48,757 bases of DNA from a virus. The position numbers and the translations under genes are program-made. The stretch spans positions 1-48,757 of the IMG/VR virus record IMGVR_UViG_3300044712_002439; one strand, given 5' to 3'. Positions 41,990-48,757 of the stretch are shown piece by piece; within the stretch, counting starts at the first letter, position 1, and every line of letters begins with the position of its first letter. Below the pieces are notes generated by a model. The model ran no database searches. It had not been told where the DNA came from and saw nothing but the letters and a program-made list of their open reading frames with translations.

Positions 41990-42390
41990 GACTCGCCCCG
42001 CAGGACGAGCCGCACCGCCTCCAGCAGCCGCGTCGGCTCGACGGGTGCCCTCCAGGGCCGGCCCAGCGCCGCGCCAGCGGCCCGCAGGACCGTCACCGCG
42101 GCATCGTGCTCGACCTGGCTGCCGATCGCCTTGCCAGCGGCCCGCTCGACCGCGGACAGGGTGGCGACGGCCAGGCCCAGGGCCCGGGCGCCCTCCCCGA
42201 GCGAGAGGCCGCTGGCGACTCGCTCCCGGCGCAGGGCGGCCCCGCGGCCGTCGTCGGCGGGGTAGCGGGCCTCCAGCCGGTCGTAGACGCCGCCGCGGCC
42301 GTCCTGGGCGTCCCAGAAGCCACAGGCGCGCTGCTCGCCGACCGGCGCCACGTCCACGATCGTGGGGGACCAGGGCACCCTACGCCCCAT
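41986..42390 (-). CDS. XRE-like HTH protein
   Basis: 134 aa from ATG 42390. ALRRERVASGLSLGEGARAL plus GLAVATLSAVERAAG (about 55-90) is an XRE-type helix-turn-helix. An N-terminal extension of about 50 aa (SPTIVDVAPVGEQRACGFWD) precedes it. Last gene of the leftward arm; overlaps the upstream gene by 11 bp. Possibly a second regulator. Confidence 0.6.
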   Translation of the reverse strand: MGRRVPWSPTIVDVAPVGEQRACGFWDAQDGRGGVYDRLEARYPADDGRGAALRRERVASGLSLGEGARALGLAVATLSAVERAAGKAIGSQVEHDAAVTVLRAAGAALGRPWRAPVEPTRLLEAVRLVLRGES

Positions 42391-42703
42391 CCGAGTAGGC
42401 GATGGGCCGGTGGCGCTGGCACGTCGGGCTGTGCCATGGCCCCGGGGGAGGGGCGGCGGCAACGCACCTGCATGGCGGCCACTGGCTCGGCGGCCGGAGG
42501 GCGTCCAGGTGCTCGCCGGCGACGCCGGCCAGCTTGCCGATGGCGGCGAGCAGGGTGCCGACCGCGTGCAGCCTCACCCGGTCGATGGTGACGGCGCTGC
42601 CCGTCAGGTCGTCGGGCATCCGGATGGACTTCCAGCGCGCGGCCTCCAGCGCGGCCACCCGGCGGACCTCGTCCAGCCATCTCGAGAGCTCGGCCGAGGT
42701 CAC
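42380..42703 (-). CDS. Hypothetical protein
   Basis: 107 aa, GTG 42703. Helical N-terminal two-thirds (LSRWLDEVRRVAALEAARWK, LHAVGTLLAAIGKLAGVAGE), with Cys/His (CRC, SPTCQRHR) at the end. Unrecognised. GTG overlaps the upstream stop region by 4 nt. Confidence 0.55.
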   Translation of the reverse strand: MTSAELSRWLDEVRRVAALEAARWKSIRMPDDLTGSAVTIDRVRLHAVGTLLAAIGKLAGVAGEHLDALRPPSQWPPCRCVAAAPPPGPWHSPTCQRHRPIAYSDGA

Positions 42704-42954
42704 GGCGAGGCCTCCGCGACCTTGGCTGGCCGGGCCACCGGCGCGACGCGCAGGTCCTCCAGCGGGTCGCACCTGGTCATGATGACCTTCGCCGGCGGCG
42801 CGTGAACGATCGGCGCGGGGCACGCCGGGATGGCCGGGCACGTCAGCGTCACCGGCACCGGGGGGTGCCGAGCCATCGCGTCCTCGCGCCCGAAGCCCCA
42901 GCCGAAGCCGAAGGCGATCAGGGCGCAGCCGGTGGCGACGAGGCGGCCGCTCAC
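42700..42954 (-). CDS. Small membrane-anchored hypothetical protein
   Basis: 84 aa, GTG 42954. N-terminal hydrophobic stretch (LVATGCALIAFGFGWGFG, about 5-22) then a Pro/Cys-rich soluble part (CPAIPACPAPIVHAPPAK). It could be a single-span membrane protein; the lipobox match around Cys 10 is poor. GTGA overlap with the upstream gene. Confidence 0.55.
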   Translation of the reverse strand: MSGRLVATGCALIAFGFGWGFGREDAMARHPPVPVTLTCPAIPACPAPIVHAPPAKVIMTRCDPLEDLRVAPVARPAKVAEASP

Positions 42955-43373
42955 GGCGCCGCCTGCGCGAGGGACCTGTACTCGATCTCCTGCTCGATGG
43001 CGTTGGCGTGCTGGATGCCGAGGTGGATGCCGCGGGAGAGCCCGCGGTCGATGTAGACGACGCGGAGCGCCCGGTGCTCGGGCCCCTTCACGCGAGCCCA
43101 CGCCTGGGCGGCCTCGGCCCAGACCAGGCCGGCCGTGATGCCGGTGTGGCGCTCGACCGGGTCCTCGTCGCGGAGGATGCCGGGCTGGGTGTAGAGCAGG
43201 TGGCTGGCGATCGGAAACTCGCCGCGGCGGATGCAGTCATGCATCGCGCGCCGAGCGTACCGGACATTGCGCCAGCGCAGGAACATGGCGACCAGCCAGC
43301 GCAGCGGCCGCGGCCAGCTGTTGACGACGAGGGGATCGGCTGCGTAGGGGCTCTCGACGATCACGAGCTTCAT
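42951..43373 (-). CDS. DUF7768-type protein (nucleoside deoxyribosyltransferase-like)
   Basis: 140 aa. It starts MKLVIVESPYAADPLVVN, with CIRRGEFPIASHLLYTQPGI and ERHTGITAGLVWAEAA, the pattern of DUF7768, a Rossmann-like family related to nucleoside 2-deoxyribosyltransferases and common in phages. Could act in nucleotide or NAD-derived metabolism; activity is not established for this family. The SD GGAGGGACC lies just below a strong hairpin (43392-43425). Confidence 0.8.
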   Translation of the reverse strand: MKLVIVESPYAADPLVVNSWPRPLRWLVAMFLRWRNVRYARRAMHDCIRRGEFPIASHLLYTQPGILRDEDPVERHTGITAGLVWAEAAQAWARVKGPEHRALRVVYIDRGLSRGIHLGIQHANAIEQEIEYRSLAQAAP

Positions 43374-43391
43374 GGTGGGTCCCTCCGTGGT

Positions 43392-43425
43392 GGGCGCCGG
43401 CGACGCTGACCTGCCGCCGGCGCCC
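43392..43425 (-). promoter_or_regulatory. Perfect 11-bp intercistronic hairpin
   Basis: GGGCGCCGGCG (43392-43402), a 12-nt loop, then CGCCGGCGCCC (43415-43425). On the minus strand it stands between the small DIPF-ending gene and the SD of the DUF7768 gene. There is no U-tract downstream, so it may be an mRNA stability or attenuation element rather than an intrinsic terminator. The 10-mer GCAGGCGTCT adjoins it (43427-43436). Confidence 0.6.
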
Positions 43426-43434
43426 TGCAGGCGT

Positions 43435-43656
43435 CTAGAACGGGATGTCGCAGATGGTGGCGGGCGGGTTGGCCTCGTCGGCGACGGCGTTGATCAGAAC
43501 CGCCTCCGCCCTGCGGACCACCACCTTCTGCTCCTCGAGGAGCGTCCGGGCCTCTTCGAGCGCGCGCTCGTAGCTCGTCGCCGCCTCCTCGCGCTGCCGC
43601 AGGATCTTCCTGGCGGCGAGCAGGTCCTCCACTGCCGATGTGGTCTTGGCGTCCAT
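43435..43656 (-). CDS. Small coiled-coil protein ending in an SSB-like tip
   Basis: 73 aa, predicted coiled coil (ILRQREEAATSYERALEEAR, LLEEQKVVVRRAEAVL). Its C-terminus is CDIPF, nearly the same as the DDIPF tip of the SSB encoded just upstream. The SSB tip recruits many repair proteins, so this protein might compete for or share SSB partners; that is inference. ATG 43656 lies 6 nt after the ssb stop. Confidence 0.65.
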   Translation of the reverse strand: MDAKTTSAVEDLLAARKILRQREEAATSYERALEEARTLLEEQKVVVRRAEAVLINAVADEANPPATICDIPF

Positions 43657-43662
43657 GGTGGC

Positions 43663-44094
43663 CTAGAACGGGATGTCGTCGCCGCCGCGCGGCGGATCGA
43701 TCGGGTCGCCGTTGTCGACGCCGGCGCCGGGGCCGTCGTCGCGCCGCTCACCGCCGCCGCCCTTGCCGCCGCCGAGGAAGCGCACGTTCTCGGCGACGAT
43801 CTTGATGCGGTAGCGCTTCTCGCCGCTCTGCTTGTCCTCCCAGGTGTCGGTCTTGAGGCGGCCCTCCACGAACACCGACCGGCCCTTGACCAGGTGCTCG
43901 CCGCAGGCCTCCGCCTGCTTGCCCCACACCTCGATGTCGTGCCACTCGGTCTCCTCCTTGCGGGTCCCCGACTGCTTGTCGGTCCAGCTGCGGGAGGTGG
44001 CAATGCGCATCGCGCACACCGCCTGGCCGCCGTTGAGGAACCGGACCTCCGGGTCCTTGCCGAGGTTGCCGATCAACATCACCTTGTTAACCAT
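43663..44094 (-). CDS. ssb: Single-stranded DNA-binding protein
   Basis: 143 aa. [40 protein letters not shown] and [20 protein letters not shown] define a bacterial-type OB-fold SSB, ending in the acidic tip GGDDIPF. It coats single-stranded DNA during phage replication and recombination, next to the ParB-like protein and upstream RecA-like ATPase operon. Confidence 0.96.
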   Translation of the reverse strand: MVNKVMLIGNLGKDPEVRFLNGGQAVCAMRIATSRSWTDKQSGTRKEETEWHDIEVWGKQAEACGEHLVKGRSVFVEGRLKTDTWEDKQSGEKRYRIKIVAENVRFLGGGKGGGGERRDDGPGAGVDNGDPIDPPRGGDDIPF

Positions 44095-44099
44095 ACGTG

Positions 44100-44474
44100 C
44101 TACACGCTCCTTCCGTCGATGCGGTCGTATGGGCTGTGGGTGGTGACCCACCGCCTCTTTGCCGCGTTGTGCAGCGCCACCAGCTTCGGGTTCGACTTCA
44201 GCGGGACCCAATGCTCGGGCCACCACTCCTTCGCCATCTGGTAGAGGCGGGCGCGGCCCACCTCGCACCGGAACACGATCTCGCGCTTCCTCTCCCCGTG
44301 GATCAGGTAGGAGCATGGGTAGTACCGAGCGCCACGCGGGGAGCCCGTGGCGCGCGCGTGCTGTCGCTCGGCGCAGAAGTGCGCCGTCACGGTGCCCGCT
44401 CGGAGGAGGGGGCACGTCACCTGGTCGTCCGGCTGGATGACCTTGAGCTTCGTGCCCCTCCTCCGGGCGCTCAC
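44100..44474 (-). CDS. Small Cys-containing hypothetical protein
   Basis: 124 aa, GTG 44474. [20 protein letters not shown], then [18 protein letters not shown] and FRCEVGR give four spaced Cys, possibly one zinc site; the C-terminal half is basic. GTG overlaps the ParB-like stop by 4 nt and it lies 5 bases before ssb. Not recognised. Confidence 0.6.
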   Translation of the reverse strand: MSARRRGTKLKVIQPDDQVTCPLLRAGTVTAHFCAERQHARATGSPRGARYYPCSYLIHGERKREIVFRCEVGRARLYQMAKEWWPEHWVPLKSNPKLVALHNAAKRRWVTTHSPYDRIDGRSV

Positions 44475-46660
44475 TTCTTCGCCGCCTTCTGCTTGCGGGC
44501 CAGCGGGCCCTTGGCCTTGCCCGGCGCCGGCTTCTCTTCGGGCTCGTCGGCCTCCTCCTCGCCGCCCTCGGCCAGGACCTCGGCCGCCTTCCAGTCGGTC
44601 CCGAGCGCCTCGATCATGGTGCGGAAGGTCCTCGTGCTGCGGTCCCCGTACGGCGCCAGCATCCGCTCGACCTCGCGCTGCAGGGCGGCCTCCAGCATCA
44701 GGGTCAGGCACTCGCCGGCGTCCATCTTCTTCAGGCCGTCGTAGAGGTCGCTGGCCTGGTCGAGCCCGCGCCGCTTGGCCATCCGCGTGGCCCAGCCGTG
44801 CTCCATGCTCTGCTCGGCCATCGACCGCATCACCTCGACCGGCCACGTCGACATCTTCGGGACCTTCTCCATGATGGCGTCGATCGCGGCGTGCGCGACC
44901 TTGCGGTCCTCGCGGATCTTCTTCCTGGCGGCGGCCTGCTTCTCGTCCTCGCTGGTGGTGCCGCCCTTGGCCGTCGACGGCTTCAGGACCTTGGCCTCGA
45001 TCGCGGCCGCGCGCAGGGTCTCGCGCTTCCACGCCGGGATCGCGGCGCCGGTGTGCGGGCTCTGGATCAGGACGTCGGGGGGCGGGACCGCCTTCTTGGG
45101 CAGGAGCTTCTTCCACTCCTTGTAGTCGGCGCCGGCGTCGTGGCAGGTCGAGTCGAGGGTGCAGAACCCGTCGTGCTCGGCGACCTGGTCCCCGGTGTAG
45201 ACGAGGTGCCGCTTCTCGGCGGCGGAGGCGTCGATGACCTCCACCTTGGCCTCCTCGGCGGCGGCCGCGCGCAGCTGCCAGTCGGCCTGCGTCTTCTGGC
45301 CGTAGCAGTCGCGGTCGAGGCAGATGTCGGCGCCCTTGAGGTCGGTGCGGATCTCGGCCGGCAGCGCGCCCGAGCGCTTCGGGCACTCACTGCAGGCGCC
45401 CGCGATCGGCAGGAGATCGGTGCTCTTGCGGTCGAAGGGGGCCTTGGCGAGGACCAGCATGAAGCGGCCCTGGATGTGGGCCTGGGCCTCTCGGTAGCTC
45501 ATCGCGTCGTGGTCCTGCTTCTCGTCCGGGCCGATCTCCCGGAGCGCCCGCTCCTGCAGCGCCTCGGTGGGGATGCGGGCGACGAGGAGCCCGGTCTCGG
45601 CCGAGAGCCAGCCGGACACCATGGCCTCGCGGCCGGCGGCGCCGAGCGCGGTCAGCTTCATCCGGGCGTAGACGTGGGCCACGCTCTTGCCGACGAGGGC
45701 GGCGATCTGCTCGGTGCTCTGGCCGCGGGCCTGGAGGCCCTGGAAGGCGATGCCCTCCTCGATCGCGGTCAGGTCCTCGCGGTGCTCGTTCTCGACGACC
45801 ACCCGCTGGTAGGCGGCGAGGTCGTCGAGGTGCTCGACGGTCGCCAGGGTCTCGGTCCAGCCGAGCGACTTCATCGCGCGGAGGCGGCGGTGCCCGGAGA
45901 GGACCTCGTACCCGGCATCGACCTTGCGCACCTTCAGCGGCTCGCGGAGGCCGTGCTCCTTGATGTCGGCCGCGAGCTCTGCGATCCGCGGGTAGAGGAT
46001 GCGCGGGTTGGCCGGGTGCTCGTGGACGTCCGAGATCTTCAGGACGAAGACCTCTCGGTCCGGCGCCGGGGCCGGCGTCGCCGACTCCGGGACGTGGAAG
46101 CGGCGGTCACCATCGCGGAGGACAGGCCCGGGCTCGCCGGTGGTGGCGACGAGGCTCAGGGTCTTCTTGAAGCGCTCGTCGAGCGGCTTGGCCTCGGGCT
46201 CCGCCGGGGCCGGCGCGGCGGCCGCGGCCTCGGCCAGCGGGTCGGTGGTGGCCTCGGCAGCCTCCTCGGCGGCCTCCTCCTTGACCATCTCCTGCAGCCC
46301 CTCGATCCGGGGCGGCTCGACCGCGGCCGGGGACTCCACCGGCGCCGGCGCCGGGGGCGAGGCGGGTTGCGCGGCCTCGGCGAGGATGGCCTTGGCGCGG
46401 TTGAGGGAGACCTTGTACTTCCGGATCAGGTCCACCGGCTTGATGCCCGGCGTGGCCTGGGCGTGCGCCACCATCTCGGCGTGGGTGGGGTCGGTCGCCG
46501 CCTGCTCCTTCAGGCCGGCCGCCAGCTTCACCTCGGCGGAGATCGGGTCGGAGACCTTGACCTCGGCCGCCGTCGTCGCCTCGGTGGGCTGGGCCGCCGG
46601 CGCCCCCTTCGCCGCCTTCTTCTTCTCGATCAGCCTCTTCACATTCTCGGTCTTCGCCAT
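44471..46660 (-). CDS. Large ParB/RepB/Spo0J-like protein
   Basis: 729 aa. ATG 46660 (SD GAGGGA) rather than an upstream in-frame ATG at 46690. The ParB domain spans about 205-290 ([34 protein letters not shown]), followed by a KorB/ParB-like HTH ([20 protein letters not shown]). Further on is a Cys-rich segment (CSECPKR...[10 protein letters not shown]). The first 200 residues are Ala/Pro-rich. Similar large phage ParB-like proteins are found near SSB genes. A role in replication or genome maintenance is likely. Confidence 0.88.
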   Translation of the reverse strand: MAKTENVKRLIEKKKAAKGAPAAQPTEATTAAEVKVSDPISAEVKLAAGLKEQAATDPTHAEMVAHAQATPGIKPVDLIRKYKVSLNRAKAILAEAAQPASPPAPAPVESPAAVEPPRIEGLQEMVKEEAAEEAAEATTDPLAEAAAAAPAPAEPEAKPLDERFKKTLSLVATTGEPGPVLRDGDRRFHVPESATPAPAPDREVFVLKISDVHEHPANPRILYPRIAELAADIKEHGLREPLKVRKVDAGYEVLSGHRRLRAMKSLGWTETLATVEHLDDLAAYQRVVVENEHREDLTAIEEGIAFQGLQARGQSTEQIAALVGKSVAHVYARMKLTALGAAGREAMVSGWLSAETGLLVARIPTEALQERALREIGPDEKQDHDAMSYREAQAHIQGRFMLVLAKAPFDRKSTDLLPIAGACSECPKRSGALPAEIRTDLKGADICLDRDCYGQKTQADWQLRAAAAEEAKVEVIDASAAEKRHLVYTGDQVAEHDGFCTLDSTCHDAGADYKEWKKLLPKKAVPPPDVLIQSPHTGAAIPAWKRETLRAAAIEAKVLKPSTAKGGTTSEDEKQAAARKKIREDRKVAHAAIDAIMEKVPKMSTWPVEVMRSMAEQSMEHGWATRMAKRRGLDQASDLYDGLKKMDAGECLTLMLEAALQREVERMLAPYGDRSTRTFRTMIEALGTDWKAAEVLAEGGEEEADEPEEKPAPGKAKGPLARKQKAAKK

Positions 46661-46704
46661 GGTTCCCTCGCCTGTTGGTCGCGGCGTCATTGCCGTCGTC
46701 TGGT

Positions 46705-46733
46705 CATGTAGCGTGTTGCGATACCCGCGTCAA
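46705..46733 (-). promoter_or_regulatory. Leftward promoter for parB-ssb operon with embedded operator
   Basis: On the minus strand: TTGACG (46733-46728), CGGG, TATCGC, AACAC, GC, TACATG (46710-46705), a 17-bp spacer. The TATCGC-N5-GC unit is placed exactly as in the promoter at 12022-12050. It lies just downstream of a terminator-like hairpin, so the ParB/SSB genes have their own promoter. Confidence 0.65.
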
Positions 46734-46750
46734 GCCCTGCAGACGCCTGC

Positions 46751-46778
46751 GGGCGGAGCCCCAGGACGGGGCCCGCCC
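46751..46778 (-). terminator. Terminator-like hairpin after nuclease gene
   Basis: GGGCGG-A-GCCCC (46751-46762), loop AGGAC, GGGGC-CCGCCC (46768-46778): an 11-bp stem with one bulged A. Lies 11 bp beyond the nuclease stop on the minus strand and just before the ParB promoter. No clear U-tract, so efficiency is uncertain. Confidence 0.6.
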
Positions 46779-46788
46779 ACCCGGTCGG

Positions 46789-48177
46789 CTAGTCCGCCTC
46801 GGCCTGGTCCTCGCCGGCGTCGTCGCCATCGGCCTCTCCGCCACCGCCCTCCTCGCGCACCGCCTTCTCCTTGAACTCGACGACGCGCTCCTTCGTCTTG
46901 TCGACGATGCCGCCGCGGCTCCGGATCTCCGCCGTGAGGTCGCGCGTCATCTTGGCCCCAGCACGCTTGAGCCCCAGGCCCGCCGCCAGCGCCTTGCCGG
47001 CGTCCTCGAGCCCCTTCTTCGAGGCCGTGAACTTCACCGCCATCAGCGGCAGCGAGTCGCGCAGGTCCTCGTCCGCGATCTCGGCGGAGCGCGCCTCCAG
47101 GACCTCGAAGACCACGTCCCCGTCGAGCGCCTCCTTCGGCACCGCGCGCAGGCCCAGGAAGCGGTCGTCGCCGAGCGGGATCGGCTTGTCGCTGGCGGCC
47201 GCGTAGATGATGGCGCCGGCCCGCTTCGTCACGTCCTTGCTCGCCTTCCACCGGCGGTACGCCTCCGCCATCTGCTCGGGCGTGGTGCACTCCATCAGCT
47301 TCTTCTCGACGGCGAGCGGCTCGTTGGTGATCGCGTAGAGGAGCCGCATCTTCGGCTCGCACCAGGGCAGAGACGAGCAGTACGTGCAGTGCTCGCCCGT
47401 GGTGTAGTCGAGGCGCTCGGCCCCGGGCGCGCCCGACTCGATCACCTGCAGGCGCCCGCGCTGGGTGCGCTGGCGCTCCAGGATCTCGTGGATCTCCAAC
47501 TCCACGATCTCCAGGTCGTCCAGCGTGAACTCGGCGTGGTCGAACCAGGCCTCGTCCTCCTTGCCGCGGCGGATGTAGGCGATGCCCACCCGCACCTCGA
47601 CGACGTCGACGCCCAGCGCCTGGAGCGCACGGGCAGCGGCGAGGGCGGCGGTCCGCAGCTGCATGTTGACCCGGGCCGCCGGGACGTACCCGCGCCCCGT
47701 CTTGTAGTCGAGCAGGTAGAGGACGCCGCCGGCGAGCAGGGCCCGCAGATCGATGACGCCCGGGATCTCCTCGGCCGGGTTGACCTTGGCGACGCCGTGC
47801 CCCTGCCCGGCGCCGGTGATGCGCGCCGTCAGGGTCCGGACGTTGTAAGCGTAGCCCTCCTCCGCCACCAACTCCTCCGCGTCGAGGAGCGGCCGCAGCC
47901 ACTCGTGATCGATCTGGGCGAAGGCCAGGCGGTCGTTGACGGCCACCTGCAGGAGCGCGGCCTCGATCGCGGCCTCGATCGCGGCCTCCGGCGTCAGGCC
48001 GGCCAGGATGTGGGGCTTGGCCTCGTTGACGAGCCGCTCCAGGAAGGCGTGCATCTTGGTGCCGTGCGTCGTCGCGCTGGTGCCGTCGCGGTCGGGGGCG
48101 CGCGGCAGCGCCAGGGAGGCGGCGCAGGCCTGTGCGCGCTGCATCCCCGAGAACGAGAGTCCGATGGCGTCGATCAC
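46789..48177 (-). CDS. PD-(D/E)XK nuclease, DUF2800/Cas4-RecB-like
   Basis: 462 aa. LSFSGMQRAQACAASLALPR and THGTKMHAFLE near the N-terminus, PGVIDLRALLAGGVLYLLDY followed by KTGRGYV (catalytic D...D-x-K), and the C-terminal GEHCTYCSSLPWC Cys cluster match DUF2800 and RecB/Cas4-like phage exonucleases. It overlaps the ATPase gene by 4 nt, forming a nuclease-ATPase pair like phage recombination systems. C-terminus acidic. Confidence 0.86.
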   Translation of the reverse strand: MIDAIGLSFSGMQRAQACAASLALPRAPDRDGTSATTHGTKMHAFLERLVNEAKPHILAGLTPEAAIEAAIEAALLQVAVNDRLAFAQIDHEWLRPLLDAEELVAEEGYAYNVRTLTARITGAGQGHGVAKVNPAEEIPGVIDLRALLAGGVLYLLDYKTGRGYVPAARVNMQLRTAALAAARALQALGVDVVEVRVGIAYIRRGKEDEAWFDHAEFTLDDLEIVELEIHEILERQRTQRGRLQVIESGAPGAERLDYTTGEHCTYCSSLPWCEPKMRLLYAITNEPLAVEKKLMECTTPEQMAEAYRRWKASKDVTKRAGAIIYAAASDKPIPLGDDRFLGLRAVPKEALDGDVVFEVLEARSAEIADEDLRDSLPLMAVKFTASKKGLEDAGKALAAGLGLKRAGAKMTRDLTAEIRSRGGIVDKTKERVVEFKEKAVREEGGGGEADGDDAGEDQAEAD

Positions 48178-48757
48178 GGCGCCCTCCCGCCCGCCGCCTC
48201 GGCGATCAGGATCTTCTTGCGGTCCTGGTAGATGGTGGTGAGCATGTCCTTCTCCTCCGCCTCCTGGATCTTCCGGATGTCCGGCATGATCCGGAGCAGC
48301 TCGGTGGCAGTCTTGGCCTGGGCGATCCGGTGGGCGATGTGGTCCGCCGGCGTCCAGTTGGCCTGCTGCTCCGCGGTCGGGCCCGCCGGGGCCGGCGCGG
48401 CGGCCGGGGTCGGGGCCGGCTTGTCCATGGACGGCACGTCGACGCCGGGCGTCAGCGGATCGCCCTTCGGCGGCGCGGCATCGGCCGCCGGCTGCGCGGT
48501 CCCCGGCGCCGGGGTGGCGGTGCCCGCTGCGGGCGTCTGCTGGGCCTGGGCCGGCGCCCCGTTGGCCGGCGGCGTCATCGGCTTGTCCGCCGGCGGCGGA
48601 CGGCGGGCGGCCGCGGCGGCGGCCCGGGCAGCGGCGGCGGCCCGGGCAGCGGCCTCGCGCTCGCGCGCCTGGCGCTCCTGCTCGGCGCGGACGTTGGCCT
48701 CGTCGTCGGCCACCCGCGCGGCCGCCACCGGGTCGTTGGTGAGCAGCGGGGCCAGCT
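48174..48757 (-). CDS. RecA-like ATPase, C-terminal part (continues from position 948-1)
   Basis: Reading from 48757 to TGA at 48174 completes the ATPase that starts at 948. This part contains the Ala/Pro/Gln-rich linker and a short helical C-terminal domain (ELLRIMPDIRKIQEAEEKDM). In this copy the 18-bp unit is duplicated (48615-48632 and 48633-48650), adding six residues. Stop overlaps the nuclease ATG by 4 nt. Confidence 0.85.
   Translation of the reverse strand, partial: LAPLLTNDPVAAARVADDEANVRAEQERQAREREAAARAAAAARAAAAAARRPPPADKPMTPPANGAPAQAQQTPAAGTATPAPGTAQPAADAAPPKGDPLTPGVDVPSMDKPAPTPAAAPAPAGPTAEQQANWTPADHIAHRIAQAKTATELLRIMPDIRKIQEAEEKDMLTTIYQDRKKILIAEAAGGRAP
48513..48757. repeat. Right copy of terminal overlap with an extra 18-bp unit
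   Basis: Matches bases 1-227, except that the 18-mer GGCGGCGGCCCGGGCAGC is present twice in tandem (48615-48632, 48633-48650) against once at 103-120. The change is in frame in the ATPase. The two ends may reflect read heterogeneity in the population, slippage or assembly error. Confidence 0.9.

Larger units (their letters stand above)
5504..46750. repeat. Dispersed 10-mer GCAGGCGTCT (11 exact copies)
   Basis: Exact copies on the plus strand: 5504-5513, 14105-14114, 26703-26712, 33395-33404, 38305-38314, 41134-41143, 43427-43436. On the minus strand: 10360-10369, 11891-11900, 36169-36178, 46741-46750. Copies with one change are frequent (near 18, 12547, 15527, 22450, 25921, 30229, 39358). 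Several sit in the short intergenic gaps. Often extended to a CTGCAG-rich partial palindrome. Under base composition alone I estimate well under one copy would be expected. Confidence 0.75.

Noticed and set aside
1-48757. Integrase, attachment site, tRNA, CRISPR array or insertion sequence
   Set aside because: None was recognised on either strand. Temperate lifestyle is therefore not supported, although the Cro-like switch leaves it open.

Overview
The window is an essentially complete genome of a contractile-tailed bacteriophage (myovirus morphology). The last 245 bases (48513-48757) repeat the first 227 bases apart from one extra 18-bp unit, and one minus-strand gene runs off position 1 and resumes at 48757. 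This is therefore a circular or circularly permuted assembly opened inside a gene, with a unit of about 48.5 kb. The DNA is very GC-rich (around 70% by eye), GTG starts are frequent and genes often overlap by ATGA or GTGA. The lysis region has a TM plus coiled-coil protein that looks like an inner-membrane spanin. Together this suggests a high-GC Gram-negative host (a proteobacterium or myxobacterium-like group); the host cannot be named from sequence alone. No integrase, tRNA, IS element or CRISPR array was seen.

Layout: (1) 948 down to 1, continuing 48757 down to 41986, is a leftward early/replication arm: RecA-like ATPase, Cas4/RecB-like nuclease, ParB-like protein, SSB, a DUF7768-type protein and small genes. 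(2) 1096-9168 is a rightward early operon: Cro/CI-like HTH regulator, MT-A70 methylase, sce7726 and VRR-NUC nucleases, SF2 helicase, CHC2/VirE primase-helicase, small zinc proteins and a DUF4031-zinc ribbon fusion, closed by a terminator hairpin. (3) 11980 down to 9234 is a leftward block of unrecognised small genes. (4) 11981-12579 is a repeat-rich intergenic region, a candidate origin or master operator. (5) 12580-41989 is the rightward late region: ParB-methylase fusion, terminase, portal, head genes, major capsid plus terminator, connectors, four consecutive genes with N-terminal Sec-type signal peptides (one a pectate-lyase-fold tailspike), tail terminator, sheath (DUF3383), tube (DUF3277), chaperones, tape measure, Dit-like protein, plug, hub, Gp138 spike, gp25-like wedge, J-like protein, DUF2612 protein, fibre, endolysin, holin and spanin candidates.

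Regulation: four early promoters share one layout. A -35 hexamer (TTGACG or TTGCCG in three; a poor match in the fourth) is followed by 4 or 5 nt, T(A/G)TCGC (GTTCGC in one), 5 nt, G(C/T) and then the -10. The HTH gene's own promoter is one of them and would give a leaderless mRNA. This looks like a small autoregulated phage switch controlling all three leftward operons. A separate dispersed 10-mer, GCAGGCGTCT, occurs 11 times exactly and many more times with one change. The most unusual content is the shared operator system, the 12-kb repeat array, the dispersed 10-mer and the cassette of exported-looking proteins inside the virion operon.
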